Of a stretch of DNA of 64,000 nt, positions 53,796 through 62,991 are shown piece after piece (positions within the stretch are counted from its first letter, which is position 1; the number at the start of each line of letters is the position of its first letter). The DNA lies in contig NZ_CP157276.1 in assembly GCF_040024445.1 (NCBI RefSeq), forward strand, positions 620,001-684,000, read 5' to 3'. The notes beneath the pieces were generated by a model. It saw nothing but the letters and a program-made list of their open reading frames with translations. It had not been told where the DNA came from and did no database searches. The stretch comes from Prescottella soli (GTDB taxonomy: Bacteria; Actinomycetota; Actinomycetes; Mycobacteriales; Mycobacteriaceae). A program made the translations under genes and the position numbers.

Positions 53796-54728
53796 ATGAC
53801 GTTCAACGATGGTGCACACGTCGATCCGGGACGAGTGTCCGTCGGTGGTGGCGGCGGTGGCGGCAAGCTCGTGCTGGGCGGCGGCGCGGGCGGCCTCGTC
53901 GTCCTGCTCCTCGCGCTGCTCCTCGGCGGTGATCCCGGTTCGATCCTCGGCGGGCTCTCCGGGGCGACGGGAGCGCCGATCGACTCCGGGACCAGCGCCG
54001 TGAGTGGAGGCCTCGCCGCCAAGTGCAAGAACGCCGACGACGCCAACCGCGACGTCGACTGCCGCGTCGTGTACACCGTCGGCAGCCTCGACGACGTGTG
54101 GGGCACCCAACTGCCCGCCCAGACCCGCGTCGCGTACGAGGCGCCGCACGTGCGCCTGTTCTCGGGCGCGGTGAGCACCGGGTGCGGCAACGCGACCAGC
54201 GACGTCGGACCGTTCTACTGCCCCGCCGACTCGACGGCGTACTTCGACACCAGCTTCTTCCAGCTCCTCACCGACCGGTTCGGCGCCAACGACGGCGCGC
54301 TCGCGCAGGAGTACGTGGTCGCGCACGAGTTCGGTCACCACATCCAGAATCAGCTCGGGGACATCGGCCGAGCGCAGCAGGATCCGCGCGGGGCCACGTC
54401 CCAGGCGGTGCGCACCGAGTTGCAGGCGGACTGTTACGCCGGGATCTGGGCCCACTACGCGTCCTCCCAGCCCCGCCCGGACAGTGGTGTGCCGCTGCTG
54501 AATCCGCTCACCCAGGCCGACATCCGCGACGCGCTGTCGGCCGCGTCGGCCGTCGGTGACGACCGGATCCAGCGATCGGCCGGTGCGCGGGTCAACCCGG
54601 AGGGCTGGACGCACGGCTCGTCGGACCAGCGGCAGAAGTGGTTCCTCGCCGGCTACAACACCGGACAGGTCAGCGCCTGCGACACCTATTCGGCCCGCAA
54701 TCTGGACAGTCCCGCCGGACGGCGCTGA
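53796..54728 (+). CDS. Neutral zinc metallopeptidase (YpfJ-like)
   Basis: A 310-residue membrane-anchored peptidase. A Gly-rich N-terminus (GGGGGGGKLVLGGGAGG) leads into one membrane helix (LVVLLLALLLGG, about residues 33-46). The extracytoplasmic domain then shows the zinc motif AQEYVVAHEFGHHIQNQLG and the distal ELQADCYAGIWAHY. Matches the glycine-rich family beside aspS in mycobacteria. Substrate unknown. Confidence 0.9.
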   Translation: MTFNDGAHVDPGRVSVGGGGGGGKLVLGGGAGGLVVLLLALLLGGDPGSILGGLSGATGAPIDSGTSAVSGGLAAKCKNADDANRDVDCRVVYTVGSLDDVWGTQLPAQTRVAYEAPHVRLFSGAVSTGCGNATSDVGPFYCPADSTAYFDTSFFQLLTDRFGANDGALAQEYVVAHEFGHHIQNQLGDIGRAQQDPRGATSQAVRTELQADCYAGIWAHYASSQPRPDSGVPLLNPLTQADIRDALSAASAVGDDRIQRSAGARVNPEGWTHGSSDQRQKWFLAGYNTGQVSACDTYSARNLDSPAGRR

Positions 54729-54797
54729 ACACTCGCGCATAGCCTGTCCGCAGGCGGTCACCGAGGACCGCCGCCGACACTTCCGGGGAGGCCACCT

Positions 54798-56339
54798 GTG
54801 GCGACCGTGCACCGCGAGCGCGCACTCGAGGCGCCCGGCGAGGTCGCCCTGCGCGACGGCCGCGTCGAGATGTCGTGGTCCGATGTCGACGCGGCGGTCA
54901 ACCGCATTGCCAACGCGCTGCGGGCAATCGCGCTCGGGCCCGAACGCAGGGTCGCGGTGTTCGCCCGCAACAGCGCCGAGACGATCCTGGCGCACGCCGG
55001 GATCGTCCACGCGGGCTGCTCCCCGGTCCCGGCCAGCTACCACCTGACCGCCCCGGAACTCGCCTACGTCCTGGAGGATTCGCGGGCCGCGGCGCTGTTC
55101 GTCGGCCCGGAGAACGCCGTCGTCGGCGCCGAGGCCGCACGGCTCGCCGGGGTGCCGCTCGTGGTGGGCTGGCGCCGCCCGGACGACGACCCCACGGGCG
55201 GGATCACGCCGTGGGACGCGTGGCTCGCGGAGGCGTCTGCCGACGACCCGCCGTCCGACGTGCCGGCGCTGCCGTTCCTGTCGTACACGTCCGGCACCAC
55301 CGGGACCCCCAAGGGTGTCAATGCCCTTGCGGGCAGCCCCGATCCGGGGGCGACGGTCGACGACTACGTGCGGTCGATGCGGTCGCTGCCGCTCGCGCAG
55401 TGGCCCGGACACCTGGTCGTGGGCCCGCTGCACCACACCGGTCCGCTCGCGGGCGTGCGCCTCGTCGCGTGCGGACGACCCGTGACGGTGCTCGAACGGT
55501 TCGACGCCGAGACCGTGCTCGCGACGATCGAACGGCACCGGATCGCGACGTCGCTCATGGTGCCGACGCATTTCCACCGCCTGCTGTCGCTGCCCGACGA
55601 CGTCCGCGCCCGGTACGACGTGGGCTCGCTGAAGTTGGTCACCCACACCGGCGCGGCGTGCCCGCACGACGTGAAGCGCGCGATGATCGACTGGTTGGGC
55701 CCGGTGCTGTTCGACTCGTACGGCGGCAGCGAGTCCGGGCCGTTGTGCGGGATCTCGTCGGCCGAGTGGCTGACCCGGCCGGGCAGTGTCGGGCGGGTGC
55801 GACCGCCGTTCGTCCGCGCCGTCGCGGTGGACGCCGACGGCAACGAACTGCCGCCCGGCGCCGAGGGCAGGCTCGCGTTCGAGGAACGCGACGGCCGCGC
55901 GGTCGCCTATCTCGGTGCCGCGCAGAAGACGTCGGAGGCGTTGATCCGGCCGGGCCTGTTCTCGCTCGGCGACGTCGGCTACGTCGACGAAGACGGCTTC
56001 GTGTTCATCACCGACCGCGAGACCGACATGATCATCTCGGGCGGCGTGAACATCTATCCGGCGGAGATCGAGCACGCCCTCGTCACCCACCCGGACGTGA
56101 CGGACGTCGCGGTCATCGGTGTGCCCGACGAGGACATGGGTGAATCCGTCCTGGCGCTCGTGGTCCCCCGCTCACCCGACCACCCGCCCACCGTCGCCGA
56201 CCTCGTCGAGCACTGCCGCACCACGCTCGCCGGCTACAAGGTGCCACGTGCCATCGAGTTCCGTGACGATCTGGGCCGCAGCACCATGGGCAAGATCAGC
56301 AAGCGCGTCCTGCGGGCACCGTTCTGGACGGCCCACTGA
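54798..56339 (+). CDS. AMP-binding acyl-CoA ligase
   Basis: A 513-residue adenylate-forming enzyme, probably an acyl-CoA synthetase (FadD-like). Core motifs are LSYTSGTTGTPKGV, DSYGGSESGPL, SLGDVGYVDEDGFVFITDRETDMIISGGVNIYPAEIE and the C-terminal lysine in TMGKISKRVLR. The GTG at 54798 follows GGGGAGG. The acyl substrate is not evident; a thiolase gene lies 1.3 kb further on the same strand. Confidence 0.9.
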   Translation: MATVHRERALEAPGEVALRDGRVEMSWSDVDAAVNRIANALRAIALGPERRVAVFARNSAETILAHAGIVHAGCSPVPASYHLTAPELAYVLEDSRAAALFVGPENAVVGAEAARLAGVPLVVGWRRPDDDPTGGITPWDAWLAEASADDPPSDVPALPFLSYTSGTTGTPKGVNALAGSPDPGATVDDYVRSMRSLPLAQWPGHLVVGPLHHTGPLAGVRLVACGRPVTVLERFDAETVLATIERHRIATSLMVPTHFHRLLSLPDDVRARYDVGSLKLVTHTGAACPHDVKRAMIDWLGPVLFDSYGGSESGPLCGISSAEWLTRPGSVGRVRPPFVRAVAVDADGNELPPGAEGRLAFEERDGRAVAYLGAAQKTSEALIRPGLFSLGDVGYVDEDGFVFITDRETDMIISGGVNIYPAEIEHALVTHPDVTDVAVIGVPDEDMGESVLALVVPRSPDHPPTVADLVEHCRTTLAGYKVPRAIEFRDDLGRSTMGKISKRVLRAPFWTAH

Positions 56340-56344
56340 CGCGA

Positions 56345-57481
56345 TCAGTCGGGCTCGTCGTCCGCGCCGGGGCCGGACTCGGCTTCCTCCTCGTGGACGA
56401 GCTCGTACCTGTGCCCGTAGGTTTCGACGATTGCCTGGATCACCGCCACCACCGGCACCGAGACCAGCGCGCCGATCGCCCCGAACAGCGAGGCCCCGAC
56501 GATCACCGACCCGAACGCGACCGCGGGATGGATCGACACCGTGCGGGACGTGATTCGCGGATGGAGGATGTAGTTCTCGATCTGCTGGTACGCAGTCCCG
56601 AACAGCACCACCCACACGCCGTCGAGGGGGTGCGCCGCCGCCGCGATGATCGCCGGCAGCGCGATCGCGAGATACGTGCCGAGGGTGGGGATGAACTGGG
56701 AGACGATGCCGGTCCAGATGGCGAGCGGTAGCCAGTACGGGACCCCGATCGCCAGGAAGAAGATTCCCGTGCCGACGGCACTGAATGCCGCGAGGATGAC
56801 CCGGGATACGACGTATCCGCCCGCCTTCTCGACCGATATCTCCCATACCGTCGCGATGATCTTCTGTTGCCGCGCCGGGAACCAGCTCGAGATGGTGCGG
56901 CGCAGTTGCGGCCCCTGCGCCGACATGTAGAAGACGAACAACAGCACCGTCGCCGCCTGGAACACCACTCCGACGAGGGTCGACACCACGCCGAGAACAC
57001 CCGGAGTGTACCGCTCTGCGAGGTCCCGGATGGTCTCGGGCGTGACTTTGATCAGGTCCTTGCCGGTGGCGAACTCGGTGCCGAAGGTGCGATTGGCCCA
57101 CTCGGTCACGCGAGTGAGGGCGTCCGGCAGCGCGCCCAGCAACTGCGCGAGCTGCTCGGCGAGCAGCGCGCCGAAGATCGCGATGAACCCGATCGCGAAG
57201 ACGATCGTCCCGACCAGCACCAATCCGGTTCCCGCACCGCGGCGCATCCCGGCTCGTTCGAGGCGGTCGACGACCGGCTCGATGGTGACGCTCGCCAGCC
57301 ACGCGAGGAACAGCACGCCGAGGAAGCCGCGGATGTTGTGGAACAGCCAGCCCGCCATCTGATAGGCCGCGACCGCGAGCAGGACGTACACGATCACGAC
57401 CCGTAGCGAGCGCAGATTCGCCTTGTGGTTGTCGGCGGTCGACGCCGGCTCGTCCGAACCGATGTTCGAGTCGTCGGCCAT
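56345..57481 (-). CDS. AI-2E family transporter
   Basis: A 378-residue protein with about eight membrane helices. Blocks such as GVLFLAWLASVTIEPVVDRLERAGM and FIPTLGTYLAIALPAIIAAAAHPLDGVWVVLFGTAYQQIENYILHPRITSRTV match the AI-2 exporter/UPF0118 family. Members may export AI-2 or exchange ions; the substrate here is unknown. It converges with the ligase gene. Confidence 0.9.
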   Translation of the reverse strand: MADDSNIGSDEPASTADNHKANLRSLRVVIVYVLLAVAAYQMAGWLFHNIRGFLGVLFLAWLASVTIEPVVDRLERAGMRRGAGTGLVLVGTIVFAIGFIAIFGALLAEQLAQLLGALPDALTRVTEWANRTFGTEFATGKDLIKVTPETIRDLAERYTPGVLGVVSTLVGVVFQAATVLLFVFYMSAQGPQLRRTISSWFPARQQKIIATVWEISVEKAGGYVVSRVILAAFSAVGTGIFFLAIGVPYWLPLAIWTGIVSQFIPTLGTYLAIALPAIIAAAAHPLDGVWVVLFGTAYQQIENYILHPRITSRTVSIHPAVAFGSVIVGASLFGAIGALVSVPVVAVIQAIVETYGHRYELVHEEEAESGPGADDEPD

Positions 57482-57611
57482 CGCACCCTCCGCCCCGTGA
57501 CGATTGCTGCCCTACCGCGGGAACCTACCCGCCGCACCGGGATTCGGCGGAGGTTCCCCGGCCCGAGAATCCGTCCGGCCGGGCCCTGGACGTACACCGC
57601 CGTGTGCGGTA

Positions 57612-57626
57612 TAGATAAATTATCTA
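57612..57626. promoter_or_regulatory. Operator-like palindrome upstream of the thiolase gene
   Basis: TAGATAA-A-TTATCTA is a perfect 15-base palindrome, AT-rich in very GC-rich surroundings. It lies 27 bases before the thiolase start, where a repressor would block transcription. The regulator is not in the window. Confidence 0.55.
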
Positions 57627-57653
57627 ACTGATTAACGGCCGAGGAGGGTTCCC

Positions 57654-58805
57654 ATGACCGAGGCGTACATCGTCGACGCAGTCCGCACACCCGTCGGGAA
57701 GAAGAACGGCGCGCTGTCGTCGATCCACCCGATCGATCTGGGCGCGACCATCATCCGAGCCGCGATGGGCCGCGTGGACCTCGATCCGGCAGCAGTCGAC
57801 GACGTCGTCTTCGGCTGTGTCGACGCGATCGGCGGCCAGGCCGGAAACATCGCGCGGACATCGTGGCTCGCGGCCGGACTCCCCGAGGAGGTGCCCGGCA
57901 CGACCGTCGACCGACAGTGCGGGTCGAGTCAGCAGGCCCTACATTTCGCGGCGCAGGCGGTGATGAGCGGAACCGCCGATCTGATCCTCGCCGGCGGCGT
58001 GCAGAACATGAGCCGGATCCCGATCTCCGCGGCGATGACCGTGGGCCGCGAGTTCGGATTCGACGACCCGTTGTCGGGATCGACGGAGTGGGCGCGCCGC
58101 TACGGCGACCAGGAGGTGTCGCAGTTCCATGGCGCCGAGCTGATCGCCGAGAAATGGGGCATCAGCCGGGAGGACATGGAACGCTGGGCGCTTCGCAGCC
58201 ACGACCGGGCGCACGCCGCGATCGCGGAGGGGCGGTTCGCCCAGGAGATCGTCCCGGTCGGCGACGTCACGGTCGACGAGGGCCCGCGCGAGACGAGCCT
58301 CGAGGCGATGTCACGCCTCCAGCCGCTGCGGCCCGGAGGACGGCTCACCGCCGCGCTGGCGAGCCAGATCTGCGACGGCGCCAGCGCGGTGCTGGTCGCG
58401 TCGGAATCGGCGGTCAAGGCCCACAATCTGGTTCCGCGGGCCCGGATCCATCACATGAGCGTCCGCGGCGCCGATCCGATCTTCATGCTCAGCGCGCCCA
58501 TCCCCGCGACGGAGTACGCCCTGCGGAAGACCGGCATGACCATCGACGACTTCGACGCGATCGAGATCAACGAGGCGTTCGCGTCGGTGGTGCTGTCCTG
58601 GCTGGCCGAGACCGGCGCCGACCCCGCCAAGGTCAACGTCAACGGAGGCGGCATCGCCCTCGGACACCCGCTGGGCGCCACGGGAACCAAGCTGTTCGCG
58701 ACCCTGCTGAACGAGCTCGAGCGGACCGGCGGGCGGTACGGGCTGCAGACGATGTGCGAGGGCGGCGGCACCGCGAACGTGCTCATCGTCGAACGGCTGG
58801 GCTGA
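57654..58805 (+). CDS. Acetyl-CoA C-acyltransferase (thiolase)
   Basis: A 383-residue thiolase that cleaves or condenses 3-ketoacyl-CoA. The acyl-accepting cysteine is in TTVDRQCGSSQQALHFA (about residue 88), and the catalytic His and Cys are in GGGIALGHPLGATG and MCEGGGTANV. GAGGAGG precedes the ATG. Its sequence resembles FadA enzymes used in lipid or sterol breakdown, but the substrate is open. Confidence 0.95.
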   Translation: MTEAYIVDAVRTPVGKKNGALSSIHPIDLGATIIRAAMGRVDLDPAAVDDVVFGCVDAIGGQAGNIARTSWLAAGLPEEVPGTTVDRQCGSSQQALHFAAQAVMSGTADLILAGGVQNMSRIPISAAMTVGREFGFDDPLSGSTEWARRYGDQEVSQFHGAELIAEKWGISREDMERWALRSHDRAHAAIAEGRFAQEIVPVGDVTVDEGPRETSLEAMSRLQPLRPGGRLTAALASQICDGASAVLVASESAVKAHNLVPRARIHHMSVRGADPIFMLSAPIPATEYALRKTGMTIDDFDAIEINEAFASVVLSWLAETGADPAKVNVNGGGIALGHPLGATGTKLFATLLNELERTGGRYGLQTMCEGGGTANVLIVERLG

Positions 58806-58811
58806 CCTCGC

Positions 58812-59837
58812 TCAGAACAGTGTGGGGTCCGGCGCTGCACCGGCCCCGACGAGCTCACCGTGCGGGGCGGCCGGGGTGTCCCGGTGCTCGGAACGGCCTC
58901 CCAGCCCGTACTTCTCGACCATCGGCTCGACCCGCGCCTTGAGCCACGCCTTGTACTCCGGGGTGACGTACGCACCCCGGCCGTACAGCTGCCGGTACCG
59001 CCGCACCAGCGCCGGATGTTCGGACGCAAGCCAATTCAGGAACCATCCGCGGGTGCTCCCGCGCAGGTGCATCGGGAAGATCGTCACGCCGGTGGCCCCG
59101 GCCTCCGCGATCGCGGACAGCAGGCCGTCGAGGTGCGCCGTCGAGTCGGTGAGGTACGGAATGACCGGCGCGACCATGACATTGCACGGCAGACCGGCGT
59201 CGGTGACGGACCGGATCAGCTCGAGGCGCGCCTTCGGGGACGGGGTACCTGGCTCGACCGCCTTCTGCAGATCGGGATCGTGGATCGCGAGCGACACCCC
59301 GATGCCGACCGACACCTGCTCGGCCGCCTGCCGCAGCAGCGGCAGATCCCGGTGCAGCAGAGTGCCCTTGGTGAGGATCGAGAAGGGGGTGCGCGATTCC
59401 GCGAGCGCACCGATGATCGCGGGCATCAGCCGGTAGCGCCCCTCGGCGCGCTGGTACGGGTCGGTGTTGGTGCCGAGCGCGACGTGCTCGCGCTTCCACG
59501 AGCGCCGCGCCAGTTCCTTCCGCAGCACGGCGGCGACGTTCATCTTCACCACGACCTGGGTGTCGAAGTCGCTCCCGGAGTCGAGGTCCAGGTACTCGTG
59601 CGTGGGCCGCGCGAAACAGTATCGGCACGCGTGCGTGCATCCACGAAAGGTGTTGACCGTGAAGCGGAACGGCAGCGCCGATTCCTCCGGCACCTTGTTC
59701 AGCGCACTCTTGCACAGCACCTCGTGGAACGTGATCCCGTCGAACTCCGGCGTCCGGACGCTGCGCATGAGCCCGGCTCGTTCCAGCCCCGGGAGCGCGT
59801 CGTCGTCCGCGTCGAGCGTCTGCCCCTGCCACCTCAT
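58812..59837 (-). CDS. Rv2578c family radical SAM protein
   Basis: A 341-residue radical SAM enzyme. The cluster motif is FRGCTHACRYCFARPTHEYLDLD, with DTQVVVKMNVAAVLRKEL and NTDPYQRAEGRYRLMPAII following; these are typical of the spore-photoproduct-lyase-like Rv2578c group. The ATG at 59837 is a sensible start. It converges with the thiolase gene 6 bases from its stop. Reaction unknown. Confidence 0.9.
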   Translation of the reverse strand: MRWQGQTLDADDDALPGLERAGLMRSVRTPEFDGITFHEVLCKSALNKVPEESALPFRFTVNTFRGCTHACRYCFARPTHEYLDLDSGSDFDTQVVVKMNVAAVLRKELARRSWKREHVALGTNTDPYQRAEGRYRLMPAIIGALAESRTPFSILTKGTLLHRDLPLLRQAAEQVSVGIGVSLAIHDPDLQKAVEPGTPSPKARLELIRSVTDAGLPCNVMVAPVIPYLTDSTAHLDGLLSAIAEAGATGVTIFPMHLRGSTRGWFLNWLASEHPALVRRYRQLYGRGAYVTPEYKAWLKARVEPMVEKYGLGGRSEHRDTPAAPHGELVGAGAAPDPTLF

Positions 59838-59943
59838 GACGACAGTCGAACACGCGTGCGAACCGGTGTCAACAGAAGTGTCGAATTCGTGTTCGAACGG
59901 TGCGCGCGCAGCGTCGGCCCGTCGGCCTGACAGAATCTGGCCC

Positions 59944-60309
59944 ATGACCAGAAAGAACATCTCGTCCGGTTCCGAGTGGGAGCCCAAGATCGGCTACTCG
60001 CGCGCGGTGCGCATCGGCAACCAGATCGCCGTGTCCGGCACGACGTCGCCCGGCGCCACGCTCGAGGAGCAGACCCGCGGCGCGCTGGCGACCATCGCGG
60101 CCTCCCTGACCGAGGCCGGCGCGTCGCTGACCGACGTCATCCGCACCCGGATGTACCTGCGGGACATGTCGAAGTGGGAGGAGGCCGCCCTCGCGCACGG
60201 TGAGGTGTTCGGCGAAATCCGCCCGGCCACCACCATTCTCGAGGTGAGCGCTCTCATCGACTCCGACCTGCTGATCGAGATCGAGGCCGACGCCGTCGTC
60301 GCCGACTGA
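59944..60309 (+). CDS. RidA family protein
   Basis: A 121-residue protein of the Rid (YjgF/YER057c/UK114) superfamily, which deaminates reactive enamines. The ISSGSEWEPKIGYSRAVRIGNQIAVSGTT start and the conserved arginine in DVIRTRMYLRDM are visible. The gap to the divergent radical SAM gene is about 106 bases. A strong terminator follows. Confidence 0.9.
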   Translation: MTRKNISSGSEWEPKIGYSRAVRIGNQIAVSGTTSPGATLEEQTRGALATIAASLTEAGASLTDVIRTRMYLRDMSKWEEAALAHGEVFGEIRPATTILEVSALIDSDLLIEIEADAVVAD

Positions 60310-60317
60310 CCGCCGAC

Positions 60318-60364
60318 GGCACCCGGGCCGCCCGCCGAGCGTCGCTCGGAGGGCGGCCCGTGCC
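60318..60364. terminator. Bidirectional terminator hairpin
   Basis: Nested stems GGCAC/GTGCC, GGGCCGCCC/GGGCGGCCC and CCGAGC/GCTCGG form a long hairpin beginning 8 bases after the RidA stop. It ends both the RidA unit and the convergent M23 peptidase gene. Confidence 0.88.
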
Positions 60365-60387
60365 TTTCGACGACGAGTATCCGTGCG

Positions 60388-61029
60388 TCAGAACATGAAC
60401 ACGCCGCGCGCCGCGAGCCACGGGATCGGGTCGGTCTTGATGCCGCCGGGCAGGTCGACCTCGAAGTGCAGGTGCGGGCCGGTCGAGTTGCCGCGGTTGC
60501 CCACGTTCGCGATGCGCTGACCGGCGGAGACCCGCTGCCCCACCGAGACGAAGTTGACGTCGTTGTGGCCGTAGGTGGTGACGGTGCCGTCGTTGTGGCG
60601 GATCCGGATCCACAGACCGAATCCCGCTGCGGGGCCGGCGTTGATGACGGTGCCGTCGGCCGCGGCCAGGATCGGCGCACCCATCGGAGCGGCGATGTCG
60701 ATGCCCTGGTGTCCGCCACCGAAGCGCGTGGTGATGGGGCCGGACGCGGGCCTGACCACGCCGCCCAGCCCGAGGCTGCCGAGGGGCAGTCCGGAGCTCG
60801 ATCCGAAATCGAGGCTCTGCAGGCTCCGCACGGCACCGTTCACGCTCTCCACCACCCCGGCGGCGTCGTTCAAGAACTGCGCAACCTCGGCCGACCCGAT
60901 CGCCGGGAGCGCAGGCTGCGCCGCCGCGGTCGATCCGGAACCGATCGCGAGTGCGCCCGTCAAACCCGCAGCCGACACGACACCGGCGACCACGCGCCGG
61001 ATTCCCAACTGCCACTTCGAACGTCCCAT
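60388..61029 (-). CDS. Secreted M23 family metallopeptidase
   Basis: A 213-residue exported LytM/peptidoglycan hydrolase-type protein. The signal peptide (RRVVAGVVSAAGLTGALAIG ... STAAAQ) precedes a short helical linker and the M23 domain with HQGIDIAAPMGAPI (first zinc ligands) and NSTGPHLHFEVDL (HxH). All zinc ligands are present. I chose ATG at 61029; an in-frame earlier ATG adds 18 residues without signal character. Confidence 0.9.
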   Translation of the reverse strand: MGRSKWQLGIRRVVAGVVSAAGLTGALAIGSGSTAAAQPALPAIGSAEVAQFLNDAAGVVESVNGAVRSLQSLDFGSSSGLPLGSLGLGGVVRPASGPITTRFGGGHQGIDIAAPMGAPILAAADGTVINAGPAAGFGLWIRIRHNDGTVTTYGHNDVNFVSVGQRVSAGQRIANVGNRGNSTGPHLHFEVDLPGGIKTDPIPWLAARGVFMF

Positions 61030-61532
61030 TCCCACACCCTTTCGTCGAGCGTTTGATCGGTTCGGTGGAACCGACTCGGACAAAACTCGTTACGAATCCT
61101 CGAGACGAAGAACTCCCATACCCGGACGGCGCTCGCAACTCGAACGGCGCGGAGAACGACTCCGCCGACGACCCCGCTGGGCCGAGAGCAACGTCTCGAC
61201 CTGCGCGTTTCCGGCGGCACGGCGCCCGAACGACGGACGGGAACAATATTTGCCGAACCGCTCGCCGCGTCCCGCCGAGAGGGACGCGCCCCGCGCCGGG
61301 ATCGCCGCCGTCCCGTGCGACCGGGACGCAGGTGGTGGGAACGGCATGCGTGCGGATCCGCCTTTCGAGGTGGACGGTGGCGATCTGGCACACCACCCCA
61401 TCTACTATCTACGTACGTAGACCGTAACAACGCGATCGGACGTCCGTGGCCGGATTTCCACCCGCGCTTCGTGCGGCATCCGGGGCAAACCCGGCGTCGT
61501 ATCCTGAGGAGCGACGATATCGGGAGGCAAGC
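61030..61532. other. 503-bp gap holding promoters of the M23 gene and the blaI unit
   Basis: No gene is supported. The left part must hold the M23 promoter; I see no recognised riboswitch there although M23 genes in this group sometimes have one. The right part holds the BlaI-type operator at 61408-61421. Confidence 0.5.
61408..61421. promoter_or_regulatory. BlaI-type operator upstream of blaI
   Basis: The perfect palindrome TCTACGTACGTAGA lies just downstream of TACTAT (61403-61408), a possible -10 box. The TACGTAGT-like half site recurs at 62925-62942, before the third gene. Together they fit autoregulation by the BlaI protein encoded here. Confidence 0.65.
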
Positions 61533-61910
61533 GTGCGTGTTCGCGGATTCGGCGAGCTCGAAGCCGTCGTAATGGATCGGCTCTGGAGCCGGGACGGCGC
61601 CGCGACGGTCCGACAGGTGTTCGACGAGCTCGCCCAGGAACGCGACATCGCCTACACCACCGTGATGTCGACGATGGACAACCTGCACCGCAAGGGCTGG
61701 CTCGAACGCGAACGCGTCGGCAAGGCGTTCAGCTACTGGCCCACCCTCACCCGGGAACAGCACACCGCCCGCCTGATGCGGGACGCATTCGACGACGGCG
61801 GCCGGTCCGATCTGGTGCTCACCCACTTCATCGAGCAGATGAGCGAGGAGGAGTCCGCGAGCCTCCGGATCGCCCTCGAGCGGTTGACCCCGCCCGGGGA
61901 CGGTCGATGA
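61533..61910 (+). CDS. BlaI/MecI/CopY family transcriptional regulator
   Basis: A 125-residue winged-helix repressor (FGELEAVVMDRLWSRDGAATVRQVFDELAQERDIAYTTVMSTMDNLHRKGWLERERVGKAFSYWPTLT) with a dimerisation C-terminus that is the usual protease-cleavage region in BlaI. GTG at 61533 has GGGAGG before it. It overlaps the M56 gene by ATGA, as in antibiotic-sensing BlaI-BlaR pairs. Confidence 0.92.
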   Translation: MRVRGFGELEAVVMDRLWSRDGAATVRQVFDELAQERDIAYTTVMSTMDNLHRKGWLERERVGKAFSYWPTLTREQHTARLMRDAFDDGGRSDLVLTHFIEQMSEEESASLRIALERLTPPGDGR

Positions 61911-62863
61911 GTGCGGCACTCTGCCTGCTCACGTACGCGGCGGTCGTCGCCGCCGCCGCGCCGCGCGTGCTGATCCGGCTGACCCGCCGGGGCAACGCTC
62001 CCCGGCTGGGCGTCGTCGCATGGATCGTCGCGATCGGCTCGGTCGGGGCATCCGCGGTCGCCGCGACGACCGTCGCCGTGGTCGACCTCGCCCGCTCGCC
62101 CTCCAGACCGGGCACGTCACTGATGCATGCGTGCGAGCAGCTCGCGCGCATCCTCGTCGGGGAACACTCCGACCCCACCTCGCAGTACGCGGCCGCCGCG
62201 CTCGTGACCGCCGCCGTCGCCGTCACTGCGCTCACGGGAGTCCGGCTCGCCCGGCACCTGTCCGCGAGCCGCCGCAGCACCCACGGCCACGCCCGCACCG
62301 CCCGCCTCGTCGGCCGTCCGCTCGTGGGGCACGACGCCGTCGTGCTGGATGCGCCGCAACGCGCCGCCTACTGCGTCGCCGGCCGGCCGAATGCGATCGT
62401 CGTGACCAGCGCGGCCCTCGACGCGCTCGACGACGGACAACTCGAAGCGGTTCTCGCGCACGAGCGCGCCCACCTCACCGGTCGGCACCCACAGGTGCTC
62501 GCCGTCGTCCGGGCGCTCGCCGACACCGTCCCGCGATCGACGTTGTTGCGCACCGGCGCAACGGAAATCGCACGTCTGCTCGAGATGTGCGCCGACGATC
62601 GGGCGATGCGGACCCACAGCCCGCGTGCCCTGCTGCGCGGACTGATCGCGCTCACCGGACCCGCCCCCTCCGCCGCACTCGGCGCCGGCAACGTCGCAGT
62701 CCTCGACCGCGCCGGACGACTCGCATCTCCGCCGCGTGCACTCGACCGCGCGCGTACCCGCGCCCTCCTCACGGCCGCCATCGCGACGCTGGCCGGCCTT
62801 CCGCTCGCGGCGGCGGCCCTCATGCTCGCCGGCCGAATGCTGTGCATCACCGCACTCGTGTGA
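61907..62863 (+). CDS. M56 family membrane metallopeptidase (BlaR1-like, without sensor domain)
   Basis: A 318-residue protein with four membrane helices and the zinc motif VLAHERAHLTGRHPQ (HExxH, about residue 185). It resembles the protease half of BlaR1/MecR1 but has no penicillin-binding sensor, as in mycobacterial BlaR-type proteins. It probably cleaves or inactivates BlaI in response to an unknown signal. Confidence 0.88.
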   Translation: MSAALCLLTYAAVVAAAAPRVLIRLTRRGNAPRLGVVAWIVAIGSVGASAVAATTVAVVDLARSPSRPGTSLMHACEQLARILVGEHSDPTSQYAAAALVTAAVAVTALTGVRLARHLSASRRSTHGHARTARLVGRPLVGHDAVVLDAPQRAAYCVAGRPNAIVVTSAALDALDDGQLEAVLAHERAHLTGRHPQVLAVVRALADTVPRSTLLRTGATEIARLLEMCADDRAMRTHSPRALLRGLIALTGPAPSAALGAGNVAVLDRAGRLASPPRALDRARTRALLTAAIATLAGLPLAAAALMLAGRMLCITALV

Positions 62864-62924
62864 ACCGCTCGTGACCGGGCACTCCGGGACGACGCGGACA
62901 CCTTCGAACCGAATCTACTAACCT

Positions 62925-62942
62925 ACTACGTAGATACGTAGT
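62925..62942. promoter_or_regulatory. Second BlaI-type operator
   Basis: ACTACGTA-ga-TACGTAGT is a perfect palindrome 50 bases before the lipoprotein start. It shares its half site with the copy before blaI (61408-61421). This suggests that the lipoprotein gene is separately controlled by the same repressor. Confidence 0.7.
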
Positions 62943-62991
62943 TTCTCGGCGCCGGCACGAGCGCGCCCACCCCGAAAGACGAGAGAACCCG

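Noticed and set aside
61030-61400. c-di-AMP riboswitch before the M23 peptidase gene
   Set aside because: I looked because such switches control cell-wall hydrolases in this group, but the conserved blocks are not there.
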